Source: Nicotiana tabacum (Eukaryota > Streptophyta > Magnoliopsida > Solanales > Solanaceae). Taken from it: a DNA stretch of 64,000 nucleotides. A model generated the notes under the pieces. That model saw only the letters and a program-made list of their open reading frames with translations. It was not told where the DNA came from and did no database searches. Position numbers and translations under genes: made by a program. Below, in pieces: positions 11,555-22,136 of the stretch (positions within the stretch are counted from its first letter, which is position 1; every line of letters starts with the position of its first letter). The stretch is from NCBI RefSeq assembly GCF_000715075.1, contig NC_134097.1, positions 123,936,997-124,000,996 on the forward strand. The letters are read 5' to 3'.

Positions 11555-14541
11555 ATGAATCCTGATACCTCCAATAACCAAACAAATCCCACGAAAAGAC
11601 CATTTGCAGAAATAGACAAACCAGCAACAATAAATTGCATGGTTGTAGCCATTGATCACAGCAACCTTTACTACACAGTCTGCTCAGTTTGTGAAAAAAC
11701 TCTCTCTGACCCTTCTCCCAATACCCATTTTCCCAATTCTTCACTTCCCTTTTGCAAATACTGCAACTTTAACAATAATGGCTTCTTCAACCCTGCCCCT
11801 TCCGGTTCCAAACGCCTCTTTCGTGTCCTTGTAAGTAATTTCTTTCCTTTTTTAAAAAAAAATTATTCACCTCTGAGTTTTTTTACCTTATAGTGACCTG
11901 ATTGTGAGTATATGTACTCACAGTGTGAAGATACACTATCAGTGTATAATGTTGTTATAACAAGTTACTTATCAATTTTACTTGGTAATCAGTTAATGTT
12001 TACCTGTATCACCTTATAAGTGACCTGATTGTTTAAATAAAATTTTACAATGTTTTAAATTTTTATTTTTATTTTTTTTGGTTGAAATTTTGGGTTTTTG
12101 CAGATGTCTATTGCTACAGACAAAAAGGTGGTTGTGGTGATAATGTTTGATAGAGCGGCTAGGGTTTTGTTTGGTTGCTCTGCTGATGAGTTCTTTGATT
12201 TTGCCAAGACTCATCCTTTTGCGGGTAAACTTAAATTAATTTCCATATTTTTTGTTATTTCCCATTTCTTCAGCTTGTTACAGTTGCATTACATTTTGCA
12301 GTTAACAATGTCACTTTCATCTACGCTTGAGATAAGTAGTATTCCCTCCGACCCACTGTATGTGACTTCTTTGACTAGGACACGAAGTTTAAAAAAGAAG
12401 AGAAGAACTTCTGAAATTCGTGGTCTAAAACAAGTAATGGACATTTGTGTTGCTATAAATCATCTAGTTAAGGGAACCAAGAAGTCTAAAGTTAAATTAT
12501 TTTTGTATATAGGAAGATGTCGTTCTTTTTGGGACAACCCAAAAAAGGAAGTGTGCCACATAAATTGGGACAGAGGGAGTAGTAAATAAAAAATGCAATT
12601 TTTCCCTAGCTTCTATCATCATGTTAAGAGTTATAATTTGCTTCCCATTTGCTTTGGTAGTTATGTAATAAATCCAGTGTAATCCCATAAGTGGGTTCGG
12701 GGGAGGGTAGAATGTATGCGGACCTTATCCCTCTCTTGTGTAGATAGAGAGGTGGTTTCCGATAGACTTGGGAAAAGTATAGTCACAACATAGTTGAAAA
12801 GAAATATGGAGCAATAACAAGAAGCAGTAACAACAACATAGTAATAAGATAATCGAAGCAAAAGAGACAAACGGTAGTAGTAGAGATCTAAAAATCCACG
12901 AACAATGATGATACTACAGGTTTGAAAAAGTAAAAGCTCGACTATCTGCTAACCTTTTACTCTAATTCTCGACCTCCATTCTCTCTTATCTCTCAGTAAG
13001 CTACATATGTGCCATGTCATGCCTTAATCACCTCTTCCCATTGCTTTTTTTGCCTACCTCTACCTCTCCTTAGCCACCATGGCCGACCTCTCACACCTTC
13101 TCACTTCCCGCATCTTGTCCATCACGGGAGCCACTCCCACCGTATCTCGAATATCCTCATTCTTAATCTTTATCTCTCCAAGTATGCCCACATATCAATC
13201 TCAGCATCCTCGTTTCCACTACTTTCGACTTTTGGACATGCGAGTTCTTAATTGGCCGACACTCTCGCCTCATCAACAGAGTCGACCTAACAACTACTCT
13301 ATATAACTTACCTCTAAATCTTGGTGGCACATTCTTATCACACAAGACGCCTGATGCGAGCCTCTATCTCTCATTGCTTGGTGACATATCTTGGTGACAT
13401 ATGTGCCATGTCATGCCTTAATCACCTCTTCCCATTGCTTTTTTTGCCTACCTCTACCTCTCCTTAGCCACCATGGCCGACCTCTCACACCTTCTCACTT
13501 CCCGCATCTTGTCCATCACGGGAGCCACTCCCACCGTATCTCGAATATCCTCATTCTTAATCTTTATCTCTCCAAGTATGCCCACATATCTATCTCAGCA
13601 TCCTCGTTTCCACTACTTTCGACTTTTGGACATGCGAGTTCTTAATTGGCCGACACTCTCGCCTCATACAACAGAGTCGACCTAACAACCACTCTATATA
13701 ACTTACCTCTAAATCTTGGTGGCACATTCTTATCACACAAGACGCCTGATGCGAGCCTCTATTTCATCCACCCCACTCTAATACGACATGTGACACCCTT
13801 GTCAATCTTTCCATTACCTTGGATTATTGACCCAAGATACTTGAGACTTCCTCTCTTAGGGATGACTTGGGTATCAAGCTTCACTTCCACTTCAGCTTCA
13901 TGAGTCACATCACTAAACTTGCATTCCAAGTATTGACTTTTTTTTTTTTAAAAGAAAGAAATACAAAATATGAAAACATTTTTGTAGAAATTGAAAATTC
14001 TGATGAAACTTATTCTCTCCGTCCCAATTTATACGACAGTCTTTTCATTTTGAGACGTCCTAAAATGGTTGACACGATTTTATTGCAAATTCATTAATCT
14101 ATTCAAATTTCATATTTCTGTTGAGATTTTTCTCCTTCAAACTAAACTTTAACCACTATTTTAGTATTTTCTTCCATTATTGCTAAACATAGTACATAAA
14201 TCAAATTAATATCTTTGTGTCCAGTCAAAACTGGGATGGAGAAAGTGTTTCGTTAGGCTGACAAAGGCGGTCCAAGAATCTTATATCCAATTATTCTTCT
14301 GATGTTTTCGTGTGCCATTATGAAGAGGATTTAATTCTTCTGACTGATGTGAGAATGTTTTTATGCAGCTGCAGCTGCGGGTAGAGCTTTGGAAGGAGAA
14401 ATGTTGAAAGTCACCTTGTCCCAACCAAAGAATGGGAATGCACGACATCTAAGAGTGGTATCAGTTTTGCCATTGCGGACAGGTTTTCAGCCTGTGATTG
14501 AGACCTTGAGGGAATTATATCGAGCAAAAGGTGATTCGTAG
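11555..14541 (+). CDS. RPA1-C-like zinc-ribbon/OB-fold protein, three exons
   Basis: Exons at 11555-11830, 12104-12224 and 14369-14541 join in frame (phases 0 and 1) with GT/AG introns and encode 189 residues. The sequence shows two C-x2-C pairs (CSVC and CKYC) followed by an OB-type strand segment (LFRVL, then [18 protein letters not shown], then [15 protein letters not shown]). This order of zinc ribbon, OB strands and helix resembles the C-terminal DNA-binding domain of replication protein A large subunits and plant single-OB relatives. A role in single-stranded DNA binding is inference; partner and pathway cannot be read from the sequence. The start is the first ATG after the Helitron end. 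Intron 2 (12225-14368) is long because of a LINE insertion. The protein is much shorter than full RPA1, so it is a domain-sized paralogue rather than RPA1 itself. Confidence 0.8.
13003..13367. repeat. Tandem duplication, copy 1
   Basis: 365 bases repeated almost perfectly at 13397-13762, with a period of 394 bases. Only a few differences are visible, for example TCAATC versus TCTATC and CATCAACAG versus CATACAACAG. The duplicated unit is the RT C-terminal part of the LINE fragment. Confidence 0.95.
13397..13762. repeat. Tandem duplication, copy 2
   Basis: Second copy of the 365-base unit. The LINE sequence continues beyond it to about 13930, so this copy is the original context and 13003-13367 is the added one. 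The 29-base joint (13368-13396) carries two short TTGGTGACATAT-like repeats that may have mediated the duplication. Confidence 0.93.
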
Positions 14542-15885
14542 CTATTGTATTCAGGTGTTTGTGTATGAAATTTTTCTTGAGCAGCCTTAATGTTTGTGTA
14601 CAGATGAATGCATCTTTTGTCAAGCATTAGCTTTCTCCTTTAACCACATGTTTGAGCTTGGCAGATCATGGGGCACGTCTCTTCAGAAAATATTCGCTTT
14701 AAATGAATGTGAAGTCAATCTTGAGAGCAGCCCAAAATTTGTTTAGTGAGCCATCTAACTGCCCCATGCTATATGTGCTATTCAATTATTCAAAGAGAGG
14801 ATATCTAGATTTAAAAAAAAAACAATCTTGATGTAACTAAACTGGTTTAACCGATAGGAAATGCAGGTGATAAGTATATTGTCTTTCAAGCTAGAGAATT
14901 TTCTTTTAAGTTGGGTATAATGTCGATAAACGTCTGTATCTGAGCCAGACAGATAGGGCCCTAGATCAGCCATGTATTCATCTTGGTGGTAATTTAATAA
15001 AAAACACAGTAGGTGCAGGGGACAAGCACACAGTTTTTTAAACTAGTCCAAATATCTGATTGTAAAATTTCCTTTTAAGTTGGTATGTCAATACAGCTTG
15101 TACCAGAGTCAGAGGGGTTAGGGCATTGGATCAGCTGTGTATTCGTTTTTGCGATCAGCTATGTGTTAATATAGGTTATCAAGAGAAACTATATAAAGTT
15201 ATACACCTAGCTGTGACAATTAATTTGTTGTGCTCGTACTGCTTGAGCTTCACCAACAAGAGGGGAAAAAAGGATGAAAATTTTGTAAGTATTGATCAAT
15301 ATTTCAGGGTTTAAAGTGTTCTTACGTCCTGAGGTTTGGGGAAAAATACTGAAACAACCAGTTCTTGATCTTGGTTAAGCTAAAAAATAGATTAGTTATA
15401 TTGGTCTAGCTGTTCTGTTTAACCTCCTTCCACATGAGGAAATTGCAAAAGAATATTGAAGATTGATAATGAATCAGAATAGCTGAGATGTTTTCTCAGT
15501 TCTTGTTGAATTTGCCTGTGTATGCCCTTTTCTTATACCAAGAAAACTGTTTGTTGCCCCAATAGCCTTTTGTGAAAAATGCTTGGCAGATCTTAGATGC
15601 AAAAGGTTTTACATGATTAATTATTTCGACAGTGGGCGATGCACAATCCAAGGTAGGGGGATAACAAATCTCAATAGCAAACAGTGTGCTTCACTATATA
15701 TTATTTTTAATCCAATTTTAGAAGAATATATTCACCTCAAAGATATAAACATTTCATAAACAGGTGAAATGTATCTACATGATTTTCTATGTTTTGATGG
15801 AACTATAAGCTGGAAAAATGTTAAATCTGTTTCAGTTAAGTGTGGTTCTTAAATTGATGCTTCACATGTGAGCAAGATGATCTTC
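14542..15885. other. Intergenic region between the two host genes
   Basis: Holds the 3' ends of the two convergent genes. The only structure I see is a diverged direct repeat: about 14887-14985 resembles 15057-15150 (TTCTTTTAAGTTGG versus TTCCTTTTAAGTTGG, and TAGATCAGCCATGTATTC versus TGGATCAGCTGTGTATTC). No coding region is supported. Confidence 0.6.
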
Positions 15886-18747
15886 TTAGGACAATTTGCC
15901 TTGAGTAGTCCACCTCTGGAGCATTTCGAGTGCTGCCTTAGGTTGGTCCATTGGCACCATATGACCTGCATCATTGACTTTGAGGAAAGTCAGAGGTCCA
16001 TAGCTCTTTTGAATTCCTTTCTCCTCACCATCTACTGTGAAAGAAACAGATGGTGCAGCCGCAAAGTTATTCTGCCCAGACCACTCCACTGCATGCACCC
16101 AGTTTGAGTTCCCTGTCCATGTCAAGAAACAATAGTTTAGTCATTAGCTCGTACCTTTTAGATTATTATATGAATCTATTTCTGTCACAGGTGAATGAAG
16201 CTTACCAAGCCAGTTGCAGATAAGGTCATACTCTCCAGCGTAAATGAGTAGATTGACACCATCCTCAAGAAGTGAAGGAATACCTACTTCAAGATTCTTC
16301 ATCCAGTCCGTCTCCATTGCCTGATAAACTGTAGAACTACACGATACAAAGTCAATGCTGTTGGGAACACCAAGGGCTTGCTTAACTTGGTCATCGTTGA
16401 GGTAAGTTTCCATTCCCGAGAAGTCATAGCAGAGGTTCCCCTCACAGATCTTGCGGATGTCATAGTACTGCAGGTTAAGGTCACAAATCCATGTAATGGT
16501 TAGAAACAAAACGTGTTTATAGTTATATAACACCATTGTCTCATTGAAAAAGAAAGTATTAAGTTCTGCATTCTTACATTTTTATCGCCCACAACGTCCA
16601 TTATACTGTTGAAGATGTTTGTGCAACGACCAAATGCATTCAAGCAAGCATCATCACTACCTTTTCCTACAAATATATTCGCCAACCATGTAAAGAATAT
16701 TTTCTATTGCATTTAAGGAAAGGTTCTTGAGGATAAGGGAAAGAGATTCAAAGGTTTGTTTTTTATTTTTTGAATTTAACTTCGATATACTGACAGTTTA
16801 ACATAAACACTAAGTGGGATAAAGAGTTACCGCAAAGCCTAATTTCTTGTTGACATTGTGGATATAATTCATTTATGGCGTCGTAATCAGTTTGATTGAT
16901 CAATTTCATGTCCAATGCATAGTCAGTGTAGGCTTTGTACTGGATTTCTGGGTTGGTTAGTCCATTACCAATGGCAAATCCCTGATCAAATAGGCATACA
17001 CATAAGTCCAACAACAACAAGTTGAAAAATACTGAAGAATGACATACTATTAAAGATAAAAGGTACCTTGAGGTTTATGTTAATTCCTTCTTTGTTTTTG
17101 TTTCCTTGGTTAACACGAGAAGCAAATGCAGGAATATAATGCCCAGCATATGATTCTCCAGTAATGTAAAAATCATTATTTACATAATCAGGATGTGCCT
17201 TGAAGAATTCCTATTGTCAAATACATCATATATTTAGAATAGCATTAATCTACCATTTCAAAGTACAGCAAACAAAAAAAATTAAAGAAAAAAGGGAGCA
17301 AACCTGTAAGAAGTCATAAAGGTCATTGCTTACACCCGTTTCATTGTGACGAACGTCACTATCATCAGTACTATAGCTGAAACCAGTTCCCGTTGGTTGA
17401 TCAACGTATATAAGGTTTGAGACCTGACAATTAACAATAATTAACATGAGTACTATTCATATTTTTAACTAATGAAGAATTAGCACAAAAAAGTCATATA
17501 AGTTAGTAAGAGTTGAACTACTTTTGAATTCATAAAAATTTCTACTAAGTCACAACTAATGAAGAGCAAAACGTCAAAGAAGATAAGTTAGTTGGTAAAA
17601 AGAGACTTTACATGATTGAAAAAAGTTTAATATAACAACTTGCTCTTTATCGTATCCAAAATATCTAACCCAACTTTTCTTGAAATGAATTGTTTATATT
17701 AAGTAACGAAATATACAAAGTATTAAAAGAAAAAAAAAAGGAAAAGAACAAGAACCTTGTCCCAGCCGAAATCATTCCAGACAAGAGACATGTTGTCAGA
17801 TAATTTAAAAGGTCCATTTTCATAAAACAAAGCCAATTCACTGCTACATCCTGGCCCTCCTGTTAACCATATCACTACTGGATCATTCTTGTTGCTCCTC
17901 GATTCAAAGAAAAAATAGAACATCCTACAACAAAACAAAACATTTGCATTAATAAAACAATTAAACAAAAACTCAACAATAAAAGACAAGCCCGGTGATA
18001 AAGCATTCCGCAGTGTCCGGAGAAGTGCCGTAACCCTAGGAATATGATGTAAACAACCTATCCTAATAGAAGCATTAGTGACTGCTTCCACTGCTCAAAC
18101 CCATGACCTATAGGTCACACAGAGACAACTTTACCGTTAATCTAACACTTCCTATCAAAGAAACTCAATAATGACATTGAAATATAATGGGCAAATATCA
18201 CTTTTAGTCTGCGCCAGAAACTATTTACATTCGATAGCCAAAAAAGGGTACAAAATTTGTATAACTTTTGTGTATAACATATAGGATATATATATATCTA
18301 TATATATATATACAAAAAATATGTACTTTTTCGGCTATTATTTTGATAACGGCTATACAATGACATTTTCTCAAATATAATCATAATATAAAATCAATAC
18401 CTTGCAGCTTTAGTATGTGCAAGACGAAAATAACCAGCGTGATGACCCAAGTCTTGGACAGTTGCACCAGAATCACCAAGATAAGGTAAATTCAATTTCT
18501 TTTCAAATAATCTCTCTTCATTGGCTAGTGCAATATTATCATTCGAAGAAATAATATTGATATTATGTTTAGGAAACAAGTTAAGTTGTCTGATAAATTT
18601 TTCAGCCATTGTTACTGGGAATTTTTTCTGGTTTATTATAGGCTTATGAAAAGGCAAGAAAGACTTTGATGATAATGAAAGAGCAATATGAGAAAAAGAA
18701 ACAAGAAACAAAGCAAGAAAGGGAATTAGAGAGAAAGAAGAAGCCAT
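15886..18747 (-). CDS. Serine carboxypeptidase, type III / SCPL48-49-like
   Basis: Eight exons on the minus strand: 18747-18401, 17924-17756, 17423-17304, 17210-17067, 16981-16831, 16666-16578, 16467-16206 and 16112-15886. All have GT/AG borders and sum to 1509 bases, giving 502 residues plus stop. A signal peptide (about residues 1-26) and a propeptide precede the peptidase S10 domain. The oxyanion motif GGPGCSSELALFYENGPF is in exon 2. The catalytic triad is Ser232 (GESYAGHY), Asp421 (YAGEYDLICNWLGN) and His478 (NDAGHMVPMDQP). The sequence VDQPTGTGFSYS and the SELALFYENGPF variant place it with carboxypeptidase III/SCPL48-49 rather than acyltransferase-type SCPLs. Such enzymes remove C-terminal residues in vacuole or apoplast, for example in storage protein turnover, and are N-glycosylated (NQT and NET sites are present). 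The gene appears intact. Confidence 0.97.
17985..18135 (-). mobile_element. SINE in carboxypeptidase intron 1
   Basis: On the minus strand the element shows a tRNA-like B-box (GGGTTTGAGCAGTGGAAGC) followed by a body ending in ACCGGGCTTGTC before a T-rich tail. A related element with a cleaner B-box is at 19155. It lies in the same sense as the gene, within the intron between 18401 and 17924. The boundaries are approximate. Confidence 0.6.
18185..18375. mobile_element. MITE-like inverted repeat in carboxypeptidase intron 1
   Basis: The left end (ATATCACTTTTAGTC... CGATAGCCAAAAA) and the right end (TTTTTCGGCTATTATTTTGATAACGG... ACATTTTCTC) form an imperfect inverted repeat. They flank an AT microsatellite (18289-18311). 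There is no coding content. The exact ends and target duplication are not clear. Confidence 0.5.
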
Positions 18748-18798
18748 TTTTTTCCTAAAGATTTTGAATATTTGAGTTGTAGAAAGAGTGTTGAAGTT

Positions 18799-18806
18799 TA
18801 TTTATA
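18799..18806 (-). promoter_or_regulatory. TATA box of the carboxypeptidase gene
   Basis: TATAAATA on the minus strand, 52 bases upstream of the start codon at 18747. With the usual spacing of about 30 bases the transcript would begin near 18770, giving a short 5' leader. Confidence 0.65.
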
Positions 18807-19150
18807 AGGAGGGAATATGAGTGTGAAATGAATTATTATACTGTGTGTGTGTGTGAAAGTGAAAGAGGGAGGAAAGTGGGGGAAGAAACATGGGATTTAA
18901 CAGTTTGTTTACAATGCTACTAATTTGGACAATTATTAATTTTTGGGAGGGAAATAGGTGCATGAAATAGGAAATGATATATATTCTCCGTTCACATCTT
19001 TTTACTTCTTTTTTGGTTTTATCTATTTTTTCTTATAATATTACAGCGGGTTCGATACTAATTAGGCGTTTTTTGTAATAAATTAATTTCACATTTTGAT
19101 TTATCATTTCTGAAAGAAAAAGCGAATTTATTCCATACAATTAGCATTAT
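18807..19150. other. Upstream region of the carboxypeptidase gene
   Basis: Promoter-proximal spacer containing a GTGTGTGT run near 18842 and AT-rich sequence. No individual regulatory element beyond the TATA box can be defended. Confidence 0.4.
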
Positions 19151-19154
19151 TCCA

Positions 19155-19285
19155 CGGGTTCGAGCCGTGGAAACAACCACTAATACTTGCATTAAAGTAA
19201 GTTGTCTACATCATACCCTTTGGGGTGCAGCTCTTTCCGAGACCCTGTGTGAATGCAAAATATTTTGTGCACTAACTTGCCTTTT
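19155..19285 (+). mobile_element. tRNA-derived SINE
   Basis: Contains a good RNA polymerase III B-box (GGGTTCGAGCCGTGG), then a body with CTACATCATACCC and TTTGGGGTGCAG, ending near a GTGCACTAACTTGCC block and a T run. This is the layout of Solanaceae tRNA-derived SINEs. The A-box side is degraded. Confidence 0.6.
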
Positions 19286-20200
19286 TTTAATAAGCATTAT
19301 TTTTAAAGTAAATATTTTGGCAGCATTTCTTTTTCTTTACAATGCTGCTAATTTGGACAACTCAAGTTAACTACTTAATGAAATGTTAAACTTGTTTAAT
19401 GAAATAGTCCACTTAACCTAGAAGTCAAGGAGCAAAATGAGTTGTAGTTAGAAATTTCTGAAACCTTCAAAAATAGCCTAAAATTATCAATGCATTAAAC
19501 TATCTTAGGAGAGAGATTATGTTTGTGAAGGAAAAATCCTTAATTGGAGGGAGTTTCTTAATTAGCATTAAATATAGGGAGGTAAAAAAAATTGAAATAT
19601 TACAAGTTTCCTTTCAAGAATAAAAGAAACAAAATCTTATAAGAAGTGAAATCTATGTTTCTATACTTTATTATGTCTTTCTTCTGAACTTCTTCGTCCC
19701 ATTTTGTTTTATTAGATTTTACTTTTCATTAGTTCTGAAATTTTAACTACATATTTTAGTTTTTCCCCTTTAAGGTGTTACTTGTATTATTTCCTCAATC
19801 ATTAAAGAAGTTCACATGAATATTATAAATGGATTTAGCGATAATTAAGGATGTTAAATGACACTATATAAATTTAATAGGATTAGAAATTTTAATTATG
19901 AAGGGCGGTGTGTTCACAATTGCTTAAGTGAAAGCTGTCAAATCCCACTAATTGCGAAAATTATTATAATTGGGGGAAATTGATACTATAATTAACAATT
20001 AAGTATGTGGCTTTAGAGAATCCAATATACTTACGCAATTATATCGTCAATTGAATGCATTTAATTAATCGAATCTGTTAAGCGTAGCCGTCGATCAATT
20101 TTCTATGTTCTTTTAACAATATAAATGAAAATAATTGCTTAATATTCTATTAGTTAAGAGAGTTTGGTCACGAGAATTGTGTCTGTGTTTTTTTAGTATA
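19286..20200. other. AT-rich intergenic sequence
   Basis: No gene or RNA recognised. The next defined boundary is the Helitron end at 20201. Confidence 0.5.
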
Positions 20201-20570
20201 CTAGTATCCATAAATGTGCGTTGCACGTTAATGACATGTGATGGTTTAAATATTTAAATCATTTAAAAGCCAAAAAATATTATTAAATTAGCATAGTACG
20301 TGAATTCAAAATGAAAGGACATCATTAGAACTTACACAAATGATCAATTTAGTCATGTTAGTTAGATAATTACGTATTACAGTTTAAAAATATTTGATGT
20401 GATGGTATCTTACTGGACACTTCTTTATAGATGATGTGTTTTTTGTGTATGTTTCTTTCTAATGCTTTGGTTGCTCTGCCATAACCAGAACTCTTGTTGT
20501 CAATATTGATATTACTCTTGAAAGTGCAACATATAGTTGTTCGTGCAAGAAAATATATTGCAATAAATAT
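20201..20570 (-). mobile_element. Helitron 3' end with helicase C-terminal remnant
   Basis: Read on the minus strand, the sequence ends in CGTGCAACGCAC (a short hairpin), then ATTTATGGATACTAG followed by T, matching a Helitron 3' end inserted before T. About 240-355 bases inside it, the minus strand encodes FLHEQLYVALSRV, ISILTTRVLV and MAEQPKH then a stop. This is the C-terminal motif of the PIF1-type helicase of Helitrons (HxQLYVALSR). The helicase lies close to the 3' end, as expected for RepHel. No Rep domain or 5' TC end was found further right, so this is a truncated remnant of an autonomous element. Confidence 0.75.
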
Positions 20571-22136
20571 AGTTTAATATTTAGGATGTTTGTTCTTGTG
20601 CTTTATTTATCATACTTGTAAAATATAAACATACCTAAAATTATTTTCACACAAATTTAAAAGGATATTCTTTAGTTTCGGAAGACGAAAGTTGAATTCG
20701 AGGATAAAAATATACTTAGAAGTATATTGACCAGTATCATAATTTTCCCATGTATTATGTTATTGTCAAAACTTCTATATACCATCTATGTGCCATTACA
20801 TAAACTATTCGGCGGATCTAATTTTTTCAGTAGCATGATGGGCATATTTTTTTTTTCAAAATCAATATATATGCAATGCAAGATCAATTTTAACTTAGTA
20901 TATTATATATATGGTGACACTAACATATGTAAGAATTAATAAACTTGACAACAAACATGTGTGGTAGAAGGCCATTTGGTATTAAAGTACTTAAGTATTC
21001 TTCTTGATAGCAATTATTGGTATCATCTCCTGCTGAGTCAAAAATAGAAAAATATTTTATTTTTACCACACACACATATATATATAAACTATTTTTACAA
21101 TATTAGTTATAAATATATGATTACTAATTAATGTATATTCATGAAAAAAATATCTTAAATATCAAATATAATATTATTTATACTTATAAAAATTTATAAG
21201 GAATATATTTATTATATTAACTTTTAAGTTTTGATAATTAATTTATTTAAAATTTAATTTAACTGTGTAATTACACTTGTGCAACCAAACCGTAAATTTG
21301 TAATTACACTGTAATTATACTATGACAAACAAACAAGTCGTTGTAATTACACAACTATGTAATTATTAGGCTGTGTAATTACTATCGTAATAATTAAATC
21401 AATTCCAATTACCCGGTAACTTTCCAAACACACCCTTAATTTCCTGGACATTGGGATCCAGCATTTGAAACATTCTTATTTCTCTTAAGAGGAACGTGGC
21501 CCTTAAAAAACGTATACGGAACGTATATTCAAGGACTAATGTCCCTTAAACCAATGAGAAATTAAGCCTATTCTTGATCAAAGAAATCAACACTTTATTT
21601 AATTTGGAAACTTAAATTATTATGCTTGTTTACCCTTTAAATGGATAATAATTAAATTTATACGCGGTTTTAAGAATATGTGGGTTAATCCGATACAAGT
21701 GATTAATAATGATGATAATTGGTACCAACTGGAGAAGTGACTTGACTTTAAGAAATGTAGACCATCAGCTTAAATTTCTAAATCGATTAACTAAAAAACA
21801 AAAGAGCAAAAAACATAAGTAGGCAAAATTTCAGGAAATATTCCACTTGGGTAGCAGCTAATGTATTTTACACATTAGGCCACTAAATATTTATATTTCT
21901 AGCAAGAAATCTTATAAAGATACCCCTAAAATCAAGCATCAAAATCTTTCGTTTCCTTTATAGTTTCAGTTTCACTTGGATTCTGCTCCACAATTAATAT
22001 GATTCCTAAGTTAGAGTCTGATAATTGGGTTATACGTAACGGCAATAATCTCTCCCATTCTATATATTGCATATATTATACGAGAAACAAACTAGCAGAA
22101 AGAAAACAACTAAATATTTGGTTTATTTGTTCTGCC
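20571..22136. other. AT-rich sequence with transposon-like pieces
   Basis: Very AT-rich with no intact frame. The segment around 21265-21440 has repeated GTGTAATTAC/GTAATTACAC strings and ends CTTTCCAAACACACCCTTAA, which resembles the end of a small non-autonomous DNA transposon. I could not find the matching opposite end. The stretch 21999-22136 is open in the frame of the MULE transposase but reads as an upstream extension. Confidence 0.4.

Larger units (their letters stand above)
12670..13930 (-). mobile_element. RTE-type LINE fragment in intron 2, with tandem duplication
   Basis: On the minus strand the stretch from about 13930 to 13010 encodes, with breaks, the C-terminal part of a plant non-LTR reverse transcriptase. 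Strings such as [34 protein letters not shown] and [14 protein letters not shown] are visible in order. The 3' tail (12670-12960) has the GGGGGAGGGTAGAATGTATG / CGGACCTTATCCCTCTCTTG block found at RTE-type LINE ends in Solanaceae. It lies antisense to the host gene. The frame is broken and the 5' two-thirds of the element is missing. Confidence 0.82.

Noticed and set aside
18289..18311. AT repeat in carboxypeptidase intron 1 as a functional hairpin
   Set aside because: A simple dinucleotide run inside a MITE-like element; nothing suggests function.
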